From NCBI RefSeq assembly GCF_037646705.1, contig NZ_JBBHER010000003.1:451982-515981 (forward strand): a stretch of 64,000 bases of DNA, in the 5' to 3' direction. Each line of letters opens with the position of its first letter. Position 1 is the first letter of the stretch. The position numbers and the translations under genes are program-made. This DNA is from Pikeienuella litoralis. GTDB lineage: Bacteria > Pseudomonadota > Alphaproteobacteria > Rhodobacterales > Rhodobacteraceae. This document shows, one piece after another, positions 45,987 through 52,807 of the stretch. The notes beneath the pieces are model-generated. The model was not told the DNA's origin and ran no database searches. It saw only the letters and a program-made list of their open reading frames with translations.

Positions 45987-46909
45987 GGCGTCACCTCGAT
46001 TGCGTCGACAACCCCCTCCGCCTCGGCGGCGGCGCGCGCGGCGGCGATCTCGCCATCCGCGAGCGGACCGATGAGGATGATGTTGATGTTTTCCGCTCCG
46101 GCGCCGCCGCGGATCCGATGGGCCGGCTGTCCGCGGGCGCGGAGCCGCTCGGCGAGCGCCGCGGCGTTGGCCTCGATCTTGAAAACGCCGACCTGAAGAT
46201 AGGCGCCGTCGGAGGGCGGCGCGGCGGCGCGGCCCGGGCGCGCGCGCGGCGCGGGCGCCCGCGTGTCGAGGGCGGCCGTTTTCTGGGCGGGCGCCTCCAG
46301 CGTCGGCCGCGGGAGCGGCGGAGTTGGCGCGTCGGCGCTTCGGCGCGCCGTCGGCGGAACGGCGCTCGGGGCGGGAGACGCGGCCGCGATCTGCGTGGCC
46401 TCGATCGGCGCCTCCGGGGCGGCGGCTTCGATCGGGCGCGCGCTGGCCTCGTCGAGCAGGTCGATGGGCGCTTCGGCGCCGCCGATCGCGGTGATGGCGA
46501 TCTCGGTCGGCTCTCCCGGCGTCACCCCCAGCGTATGAGCGGCTTCGGACGATATGAGGATCGACGGGCCGGGCGTCTCGGCGTCGCGCGGGAACATCGC
46601 GCTCTCGGTCTCGCGCCCGGTCTGCGTGTTGCGAACTCTGACGCGCTGCGCGCGCTTCGCCCTCGGATGCGCGATCCAGACCCCTTCAAGCGTCGCGGCG
46701 CCGTCCCATATCGTCAGGCCGGTCGTCTCGAAGCGGTCGGGCGTGGGCGGCGGCGTCGGCGCGGCGGCGGGCGGCGGCGCGGACTCCGCGGTTCGCGCGG
46801 CCGACTTGATGAAATGCGCGCCGAGTTCGGTCTCCGCGCAGCCGGAAAGCGCGGAGACGCAGATCGCCGCGGTCACGGCCCGCCCCACCGCACCAAAGGA
46901 AAGGTTCAT
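45983..46909 (-). CDS. SPOR-domain lipoprotein, RlpA-like
   Basis: 308 aa from the ATG at 46909, chosen because it gives a lipoprotein signal with lipobox LSGC. Residues about 30-160 hold a region like the later half of RlpA-type proteins (VRNTQTGRETESAMFPRD, then ILISSEAAHTLG); the catalytic DPBB core of RlpA is not obvious. A proline/alanine-rich linker follows, then a C-terminal SPOR domain (YLQVGVFKIEANAAALAERLR) that binds denuded glycan at the septum. It overlaps dacC by 4 bases, consistent with cell-wall work. Confidence 0.82.
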   Translation of the reverse strand: MNLSFGAVGRAVTAAICVSALSGCAETELGAHFIKSAARTAESAPPPAAAPTPPPTPDRFETTGLTIWDGAATLEGVWIAHPRAKRAQRVRVRNTQTGRETESAMFPRDAETPGPSILISSEAAHTLGVTPGEPTEIAITAIGGAEAPIDLLDEASARPIEAAAPEAPIEATQIAAASPAPSAVPPTARRSADAPTPPLPRPTLEAPAQKTAALDTRAPAPRARPGRAAAPPSDGAYLQVGVFKIEANAAALAERLRARGQPAHRIRGGAGAENINIILIGPLADGEIAAARAAAEAEGVVDAIEVTP

Positions 46910-47073
46910 CCCCAATGTCTCCGCCTCAGGGTGCACCGCCGACTACCGCGACGTTCGCGCCAGCCTATCGCAATCCAGGCGCGATGAAAACCGCGCGCGG
47001 CGCTGGACGGCGTGACGCCGCCCGGATAGAAACCCGCACTGTCAAGGTCCGCCACGCGCTTGGCCGACCCTGA

Positions 47074-47161
47074 GGAGAGATGGCAGAGTGGTCGATTGCG
47101 GCGGTCTTGAAAACCGTTGAGCCGAGAGGCTCCCAGGGTTCGAATCCCTGTCTCTCCGCCA
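47074..47161 (+). tRNA. tRNA-Ser, anticodon UGA; integration target
   Basis: 88-nt type II tRNA with encoded CCA (47159-47161). Acceptor stem GGAGAGA/TCTCTCC, anticodon stem GCGGT/ACCGT around CTTGAAA with TGA as anticodon, a long variable arm (GAGCCGAGAGGCTC), and T-arm GGTTCGAATCC. Its 3' end from position 47142 is repeated at 58776, so a mobile element is inserted at its end while the tRNA stays intact. Confidence 0.95.
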
Positions 47162-47162
47162 T
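47142..47162 (+). repeat. left attachment site attL (21-nt direct repeat in tRNA-Ser 3' end)
   Basis: The 21 bases from GAATCCCTG to the final GCCAT are identical to 58776-58796. The flanking base differs on each side (G after the left copy, T after the right), so the match has clear limits. It covers half the T-arm, the 3' acceptor strand and the CCA, the usual core for tyrosine integrases that use tRNA genes. Confidence 0.9.
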
Positions 47163-47236
47163 GACTTGATTGCACTCTAAGCACAAAACATTGTGATTAA
47201 ACGATAATCGAAAATCAGGCCGGATTACTGGCCATT

Positions 47237-47260
47237 TTTGCTCCACAATTTGCTCCACAA
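47237..47260 (+). repeat. left arm-type integrase site: two tandem 12-nt repeats
   Basis: TTTGCTCCACAA occurs twice head to tail (47237-47248, 47249-47260), 74 bases inside attL. Its partner pair is at 58674-58697. Tandem repeats at equal distances inside both element ends fit arm-type binding sites of a bivalent tyrosine integrase. Binding is not shown by sequence. Confidence 0.6.
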
Positions 47261-47350
47261 ATTCCAGCGCTGCGTCGTCTTTTGGCGCTCCCCGCCCACA
47301 CTGATGCGCCCCGGCCGAAGCCGGAGCGCTGACGGCTCTTGCGGGTTCCT

Positions 47351-47794
47351 CTACCGCTTCGCCGAGAGGCTGCGTCGCCGGCGGATATCATGTTCAGCGA
47401 CGATGAGATCCGCGACTCGGTGGGAGAGCGCAAGGGCGTCGGCGAGGAAGCCCTGGAGGCGGACGATCCGCTGCTCCATCGGTGGATCATCCGCCGTGAA
47501 CCCGGAGAGATACTCCAGCGCTTCTTCGACGGCTTCGCGAAAATCGTCGTCGAGAACCTGTCGTTTCCGGACGAGATCGGCCAGCATTCGAAAGGTGGGG
47601 TCGAGCACCCCCTCGGCGATGGATTCCGCTTCATAGGCGCGCACCGCGGCGCGGGCGGCGGCGATGGCGTCGGCGGTGGAGATCGCCGCCCGGGCCAATT
47701 CGTCGGGCCGAGCCTCGGCGGTGAAGACGAGATGGCGGTGCGTGTTCTGGGTGGAAAAGCTGTTCGGAAGCAGCGTGGTGATGTCGATCGACAT
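47351..47794 (-). CDS. hypothetical protein downstream of the PemK-like gene
   Basis: 147 aa from an ATG at 47794 (47812 is possible). Begins MSIDITTLLPNSFSTQNTHR and is helical, with ARAAISTADAIAAARAAVRAYEAES and an acidic LDDDFREAVEEALEYLSGF stretch, ending in a basic RRRRSLSAKR tail. No family recognised. It follows the PemK-like gene by 99 bases on the same strand. Small size and helical, charged composition could fit an antitoxin or element-specific accessory, but that is only inference. Confidence 0.6.
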   Translation of the reverse strand: MSIDITTLLPNSFSTQNTHRHLVFTAEARPDELARAAISTADAIAAARAAVRAYEAESIAEGVLDPTFRMLADLVRKRQVLDDDFREAVEEALEYLSGFTADDPPMEQRIVRLQGFLADALALSHRVADLIVAEHDIRRRRSLSAKR

Positions 47795-47893
47795 TTGGAT
47801 GTTCTCTTTCATTTGGATGAAGCGCAGCCGGGATCGTCCGGGCCACATCAGGTGGGCCCGGACGGGTCTTGGTCTGCGGAGTTCAGGAAAGAC

Positions 47894-48454
47894 TCAGGTG
47901 CTGGTCGCAGGCCTGCGCCGGCCCGGCCAGCGGTGCTCGACCTTGACCGGGCGCGGCTCGGTGCGGCGATGGCGGGCCGGCTGCGTCTTCCGCCGCCTGG
48001 ATCGGTGATCGGCGGCGATGTCGGCTTCGGCTTGAATCCGGGCGCGCACCCTGTTCATGCGCTCGAAGGCGTCGCCCGAGAGGCGGCCCATCACCGGAGC
48101 GCCGGTCGCGGCCCAGAAAACGATCCCCGGATGATCGAGGGAGACCAGCAACCGCCGCGCTCCGACGAAGCGGGTCGAGCGACGCAGGCCGGAGGCCAGA
48201 GCCTCCGCCTTGCTCAACCGGATTTCATAGCCGTGGTTGGCCTTGGTGTAGGCGCTGGTGCCGTAAGCCAGCATGGCGTAGCGGCGCTCGCCCAGCCGGG
48301 CGATGTCGAGCACCAGGCAAGGCCGCTTCTTGGGCGACTCGTCCGAGCCCTCGACGGGGAAGCGGAAGCTGATGATGTCGCCCCAGGTGAGCGTCTCCCG
48401 CCAGTCGGCTGGGCTGATGGCGATGGCGGGCGTGGATGTAATAGTGTCGAGCAT
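47894..48454 (-). CDS. PemK/MazF-fold toxin-like protein with basic tail
   Basis: 186 aa. Residues about 20-130 resemble a PemK/MazF SH3-like barrel: WGDIISFRFPVEG, then KKRPCLVLDIARL with the RP.lV signature, SKAEALASGL, and TRFVGARRLLVSLDH. The C-terminal 45 residues are unusually rich in Arg/Pro (DHRSRRRKTQPARHRR) and would suit nucleic-acid binding. MazF-like proteins are mRNA endonucleases, but here catalytic residues cannot be assigned with confidence. No MazE-like antitoxin is seen next to it. Confidence 0.65.
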   Translation of the reverse strand: MLDTITSTPAIAISPADWRETLTWGDIISFRFPVEGSDESPKKRPCLVLDIARLGERRYAMLAYGTSAYTKANHGYEIRLSKAEALASGLRRSTRFVGARRLLVSLDHPGIVFWAATGAPVMGRLSGDAFERMNRVRARIQAEADIAADHRSRRRKTQPARHRRTEPRPVKVEHRWPGRRRPATST

Positions 48455-48961
48455 GTGCGGTCTTTCGCGTTGAGTTGATCAAGGCGACGCGCACGAACCA
48501 GAGAGACCCCGGGCGACCCGTGTAGCAGCACAAGGCGTGAAACCTTGCCCGGCAGCCTCTTTTCCCCCTCATTTTCAGAGGCGATCCGCTTCGTGCGCGT
48601 CATCACGAACGCGCACGGAACGGCTCGAATCTTCTCACTGCGATCTCGAAGCGGATCGCGGATCAACGCGGCCGCCTTGGCGGCCGGCGGCATTCGGGGA
48701 GAGCGTCGAGAGGGGGCGCCCCTCTCGATTTCTGTGGTTCTGGGTTTGGATAGTTACGATCAGGAAATTCGAATTGAACTGAGAACTGAACCTAACCAAT
48801 GATGAGCGCGTTTTCGGCGCTTTGCTGACGTTCGCTTCACGGGCTTCGCCGCAACGCGGGTTGCCGATAGCGGACGTTGCCGGCCTGACCCAAACAGGCA
48901 TTGGATACTTGGCGGGCGCTTCCCCAGCCGCGGTTAAACGGATCAGAACCGCAGTCGAGGA
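48455..48961. other. noncoding interval with a perfect 10-bp hairpin
   Basis: 507 bases with no supported gene. TCGAGAGGGG (48706-48715) and CCCCTCTCGA (48719-48728) form a perfect 10-bp stem with a 3-nt loop; the plus strand then continues ATTTCTG, so it could end transcription from either side. It lies between the 3' end of the KGGVGR ATPase gene (48962) and the 5' end of the PemK-like gene, both on the minus strand. The promoter of the PemK-like gene should be here. Confidence 0.5.
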
Positions 48962-50818
48962 TCAACCGGCGCGGCCATCAACAGTTTCCGTGAAAATATT
49001 CAATACGACCTGATTGTCTTCATAGATCCTTCTTCGAAGATCTTCATTATCCGCAATGAAATCCGCAACATCGAGATATAGGTAAGACGAGCAGCTGAAC
49101 ACTCGCCCTCCTTGGAGCTGAGCGACTTTATTGGCCTGATCTAATTTTGCCATCGCCTTTTGAAGATCACCCAGAACTCCGTCAAGAACCGCTTGACATT
49201 GGATAAAATTCGCGTCCGCATGAGCCCCCCTGGTTGGCATGAGTACGTTCAGCTCATCCGCGGCACCTACATCTGGCTCACCAGACAAACCCCACATCGC
49301 AACAAATCGATTGAACCTGGCAGCTAGAGTGGGGGCGGCACTCTCTGCATTGAGATCGCCGAACTGAACCACCGCCTCCGCGAACCGGCCACAGCCGATG
49401 AGGGCAAGTCCGAGATGATGGCGGGCGTGCCCCAATTCAGGCGCGGACTCATCATACGTGGCCAAAGTAGTCATAAGCTGGTTAGCGAATTTTTTCAGAT
49501 GCCGTCTGTCTCTCTGCGCAACTTCTGCAATCGAGTTTAGGATCGGAAGGCCGAGATCGCGTCGTTCAAGTAATTTACCGATCGCGTCATCATAGTCTTT
49601 GTCGGTCCGCTCAAGCATTCGTAGGGCAGACGTTACCTCAGCGCCCGAACTATTTTCATGCTGCAAGATATAACGAAGGTCGACAATAGATTCATCTGTC
49701 ATATTGATCGCTTGGAAGGCTCGGGCACGAACTCCCCTGAGGCGAGCACTATTATCGCCCAAGTCAATCGCGACAGACAAAGCGGCTATGTTGCCCTCAA
49801 GATCACCGATGGCGGCTCGAATGCGCGCCACAAGGACCGCGATGTCGCGATTGCGCATGTGCAGAGAGAATATATGATCTATTTTGGACGCAATTTCGTC
49901 CCTCGTCTTCTTCAATTTTTGGCGCGGCTCGTTCTTTACCTCTTTGAGCATCCTTTGCAAGGCTAATTTAGCCCCCTCTGCGTCTTCAACATTGTGAGCG
50001 ATGATGCTTCGCGAGAGGTCTGCGTATTCCTTTGCAAGGCGCGAATTCGGCCTGTCTTGTGCAAATATGCCGTGTGATAGCACATGGAGGCTTCCATAGT
50101 GATGGACGAGATTGAGGGCGTCGCGATCATAGCCGAGCCGGTCTGATGCAGTCAGAAGAAGGTCGCTGAGAATGTGTTGCTCATCGTCAAGGTCCGGCAC
50201 ATTTGCTGCGCAGAAAACTAGCTCGACCGGACGCCTGCGCCGGGACTGGTCATTCCGCACTTCTTCTATGATTGGCGCAAGGCCCAAGATGTTCTGCATT
50301 GTCGGGAGGTACATGGCGACGACGAGATCGGGAAGTTGCCGTGTGCAGATGCCACCAACGTCCGTGTACCCTGTTCGGCTATCGACCAGGACGTAGTCGA
50401 ATCCGTACTGTTCGAACGTATGCCATTGCTGCTTTAAGTCCTCGAAAAGCAGATAGCCCTTCTCCTTTTCGTAAAGCGTTTTCCAATCTATCGAAGCAAG
50501 TTTGCGAGAATAGTCGATCGTCGACGCATCTCCTGCAGGCATCAACCAAATCGTGCTGTCGCCATGGTCGCTACGATAAATGTACTCTGACGAATTTGGG
50601 GCAATTCCCGTCTCCCTGTACTGTGAAATATAGTCCACAAGCCCGCGTTCAACATTTAAATTCGATAGGTGTCCATAATTCGGGAGGCTGGGTGCTTCGA
50701 GGTCGAAATCGACAACGAGCACACGCTTGCCCTTCTGAGCAAGGAGCGTCGCGACGTTGGCCAAGGCCATAGTGCGGCCGACCCCGCCCTTGTATGAGTA
50801 AAACGTGACGGTATACAT
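48962..50818 (-). CDS. KGGVGR-type ParA/MinD-fold ATPase with helical-repeat C-terminus
   Basis: 618 aa, more AT-rich than neighbours. Residues 1-270 are a deviant-Walker P-loop ATPase: YSYKGGVGRTMALANVATLLA at residues 7-27, VLVVDFDLEAPSL (Walker A' aspartate strand) and YVLVDSRTGYTD (Walker B). From about residue 320 the rest is helical repeats, probably TPR-like (IAALSVAIDLGDNSARLRGVR, GHARHHLGLALIGCGRFAEAV). It is not a plasmid partition pair: no ParB gene adjoins. It is the third gene after a toxin and antitoxin, 6 bases downstream of the antitoxin stop. Confidence 0.85.
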   Translation of the reverse strand: MYTVTFYSYKGGVGRTMALANVATLLAQKGKRVLVVDFDLEAPSLPNYGHLSNLNVERGLVDYISQYRETGIAPNSSEYIYRSDHGDSTIWLMPAGDASTIDYSRKLASIDWKTLYEKEKGYLLFEDLKQQWHTFEQYGFDYVLVDSRTGYTDVGGICTRQLPDLVVAMYLPTMQNILGLAPIIEEVRNDQSRRRRPVELVFCAANVPDLDDEQHILSDLLLTASDRLGYDRDALNLVHHYGSLHVLSHGIFAQDRPNSRLAKEYADLSRSIIAHNVEDAEGAKLALQRMLKEVKNEPRQKLKKTRDEIASKIDHIFSLHMRNRDIAVLVARIRAAIGDLEGNIAALSVAIDLGDNSARLRGVRARAFQAINMTDESIVDLRYILQHENSSGAEVTSALRMLERTDKDYDDAIGKLLERRDLGLPILNSIAEVAQRDRRHLKKFANQLMTTLATYDESAPELGHARHHLGLALIGCGRFAEAVVQFGDLNAESAAPTLAARFNRFVAMWGLSGEPDVGAADELNVLMPTRGAHADANFIQCQAVLDGVLGDLQKAMAKLDQANKVAQLQGGRVFSCSSYLYLDVADFIADNEDLRRRIYEDNQVVLNIFTETVDGRAG

Positions 50819-50824
50819 GTCAGT

Positions 50825-51319
50825 TTACGCGCGCGGACGCAGCTGAAACAGCGCTGCATCGGAGATCATGTGAACTTTGATTTCCGTCCTGAAAACCGGT
50901 GTAAACCGCCTCTTTTCCGCCTCTTGGCGACCTGTGTTATTAGCCACTCGCCGCAAGAGGCTGTCCATTGAAGCGTTCTGGACAACCGCGCCAGTTTCCC
51001 AGCGTTTGACAGATGCCAAGCCGGCATTGATCTTTGCCGCTAAAGCCTTCTGTGTGAGTTGCAGCCCTCTGCGGATAGCCTTGATCTCTGATGGTGACAG
51101 TCGGCCAAGATAATTACAGACGGCCTCGTGTCGCGCTATTTCACCTTCCTCTCCGAGCAACACCTCTCCGCAGGCCCGACAATACTCGACAGGCACATCG
51201 GCCGTAAGGAGTACATCTCGGCGGCTGTCGGCATAAATGAATTGCTGAGTCTCTATCCTCCTTTCGATAGAGGCAGCACCACACATAACACATGTATCTT
51301 TAGCGGTCTTTTTCGTCAT
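50825..51319 (-). CDS. MqsA-type antitoxin (zinc-finger plus HTH)
   Basis: 164 aa from ATG 51319 with GGGAGA 6 bases upstream. N-terminal zinc motif CVMCGAASIERR...EYCRACGEVLLGEEG gives the two CxxC pairs of YgiT/MqsA proteins. The C-terminal HTH is LQLTQKALAAKINAGLASVKRWETGAVVQN. MqsA binds and inhibits MqsR and autorepresses the operon through the HTH. Overlaps the upstream toxin by 4 bases. About 30 extra C-terminal residues follow the HTH. Confidence 0.88.
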   Translation of the reverse strand: MTKKTAKDTCVMCGAASIERRIETQQFIYADSRRDVLLTADVPVEYCRACGEVLLGEEGEIARHEAVCNYLGRLSPSEIKAIRRGLQLTQKALAAKINAGLASVKRWETGAVVQNASMDSLLRRVANNTGRQEAEKRRFTPVFRTEIKVHMISDAALFQLRPRA

Positions 51320-51672
51320 TGAAGTCTCCCAATTCTTACGCTCACGTGAAAGCTCCGGCCTATTACGCAACCTGAACCCATTTGAAGCTTAATATAAATC
51401 TTCTCCGCCGCGACGCCGTCACTTTTAAGTACGTACCCTTTCTTTCCCGGCGGTTTGTTGAGCATGATCACTTCAACTGGATATCCAGAGTCCAGCAGAT
51501 CCGCTACAAATAGCCATGCCCCCTCATCCGTAAATGCCTTACCGGTCTCAGGGTGCCTAACTTGCTGCGGAGCCCAGTGAGTGGGCAAGGTTGACGAAAA
51601 TGCGCTCTTACGCGTACGCCGGCTACGGCAAAACTTGGCGAGCTCCTTTCGTAAGCCCTCATCAATCGTCAT
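51316..51672 (-). CDS. MqsR-like toxin
   Basis: 118 aa, basic at the N-terminus. The C-terminal half shows the RelE-fold pattern of MqsR-family toxins, with a KIYIKLQMGSG strand followed by a terminal RSFHVSV strand. The central GAWLFVADLLDSGYPVEVIMLNKPPGKKGYVLK is like other MqsR-family members. MqsR is a GCU-specific mRNA endonuclease in E. coli. It precedes and overlaps the MqsA-like antitoxin, so toxin-first order as in mqsRA. Similarity is at pattern level, not proven. Confidence 0.72.
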   Translation of the reverse strand: MTIDEGLRKELAKFCRSRRTRKSAFSSTLPTHWAPQQVRHPETGKAFTDEGAWLFVADLLDSGYPVEVIMLNKPPGKKGYVLKSDGVAAEKIYIKLQMGSGCVIGRSFHVSVRIGRLQ

Positions 51673-52306
51673 GGCGACTCTCTTCGACGAGCCGCCGCCT
51701 CGGTATCATATGATGCCGGGGCGGGCTGGCGTCAACACGAATGCGATGTTCGCCGGCGCTTCTGGGCTTATGGGTGATGCCATGGCGGAGCGAGACAAGC
51801 CCCGCTACGCGCGCCGCTTCTACGGCCCCCACACGTTTTATCAAGCTGTTCGCAGGCATCTTGGCCAACCGTGCGGTCGGCTCCGGGTCATGATGTCGTC
51901 CGCAGTGTGAATACACTACGCGTGTATGGATTCGCGCATGCTTCCGGCAACAGAGCCGCATGAGATAATGCGCAAGATACGAAGGTGAGGCCGCAATGGA
52001 AGCCTCGTTCGCCCAAGACGAACACAGCGATTCCCGTGAGCCAGGATTATGGGTCTCAAGATTAATCATCCTGTGGTAATAGCCGTCATGCAGTTCGCGG
52101 GCTACCCTGCACATTCACAATGTACAAACAGGAAAAAAGACCGAGCCCAATCTATCCGACAATGACTACTTTTGACACGTGCTCACCTATTGCTGCGCAG
52201 TCGCCGCGAATTATCGCTTCCCGCCAAATGCGTTGTTTCCTCTCCATCTCCAGGGCCTCCCGAGCGTGTTCCCCAGAGATCTGCCCGGGAGGGTCTGTCT
52301 CTCTTT

Positions 52307-52346
52307 CGGCCGATTAGCGCGCGCAGGGGCGTGCACTAATCGGCCG
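52307..52346. repeat. 11-bp inverted repeat (hairpin 1)
   Basis: CGGCCGATTAG (52307-52317) is exactly complemented by CTAATCGGCCG (52336-52346). After a mismatch, GCGC/GTGC inside can add four more pairs. The 18-nt interior contains AGGGGC. Similar long imperfect hairpins mark transfer or single-strand origins, but no nic site is identifiable. Confidence 0.6.
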
Positions 52347-52378
52347 GCCCGCCCGCCAGGCGAGCTGGTGGGGGTCTT

Positions 52379-52406
52379 GGGGGAGGCGTGCGGAACGGCC
52401 TCCCCC
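52379..52406. repeat. 9-bp inverted repeat (hairpin 2)
   Basis: GGGGGAGGC (52379-52387) pairs exactly with GCCTCCCCC (52398-52406), loop GTGCGGAACG. It lies 33 bases right of hairpin 1 and 35 bases left of the nested hairpin. No T-run follows. Confidence 0.6.
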
Positions 52407-52440
52407 GAGCGGGTCCAGGGCGGCGTCCTGGCGAACGACA

Positions 52441-52482
52441 GCCTGCGCACAAAGGCGCGCGGAGCGCGCCGACTGCGCAGGC
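52441..52482. repeat. nested hairpin and first copy of a 28-nt repeat
   Basis: Outer stem GCCTGCGCA (52441-52449) / TGCGCAGGC (52474-52482), inner stem GGCGCGC (52454-52460) / GCGCGCC (52464-52470) with GGA loop. The 28 bases 52444-52471 recur at 54717-54744 with one mismatch, in the same orientation. Both copies are followed shortly by GCTGATnAGTGA. The two copies bracket the ATPase-DUF4435 gene. Confidence 0.7.
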
Positions 52483-52807
52483 TGATTAGTGAGTAGAGGA
52501 CACTGCGCAGCGCCTCCGCACGCCTCATCGGAAGATTTCTCCACCCTTGAAGCCTGGGCACCCAAAATACGCCAGATTTTCACATAGTTTCGCCGGGGAT
52601 AAAAGCGGGACTGAATTCAACCTGAGAGTCGGTGGCGCGCAAAGATTTATACTCGCTTGCGAGAAGGAGCAGTCGTTCGCGACACTGACTGATCCGGCCC
52701 AAAGCCGGTCTCGGAGTCGGTTGCGGTCAAGGTCCAAATCGAACCTTCTTCTACCAAAGCTGTAGCTTGGTTGAACACCGGCCTTGGAGAGCATTCGTAT
52801 AAACTGA

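Larger units (their letters stand above)
51673..52807. other. 1.1-kb structured noncoding region, candidate origin of transfer
   Basis: No supported gene; short open frames here lack ribosome sites and sensible composition. From 52307 to 52482 it holds three strong inverted repeats annotated separately, and the last is partly duplicated just before the relaxase gene. The left part (51673-52100) should contain the promoter of the MqsR/MqsA/ATPase operon. The right part (52500-52807) lies behind the ATPase-DUF4435 gene and shows no clear structure. Confidence 0.5.

Noticed and set aside
46965..47258. Open frame on the minus strand across tRNA-Ser and attL
   Set aside because: It reads through a tRNA gene and the att core, and its resemblance to the integrase upstream frame is explained by the shared 12-nt repeats.
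48962..50818. Plasmid partition (ParA) function for the KGGVGR protein
   Set aside because: No ParB gene or parS-like repeats adjoin, the protein has a long helical-repeat tail, and it is linked to a toxin-antitoxin pair in an integrated element.
51662..52114. 150-codon minus-strand frame after the MqsR-like gene start
   Set aside because: Histidine/arginine-rich composition, no ribosome site, no recognisable fold; the region more likely holds the operon promoter.
52307..52482. CRISPR array
   Set aside because: The inverted repeats differ in sequence and are not regularly spaced direct repeats with spacers; no cas genes are present.
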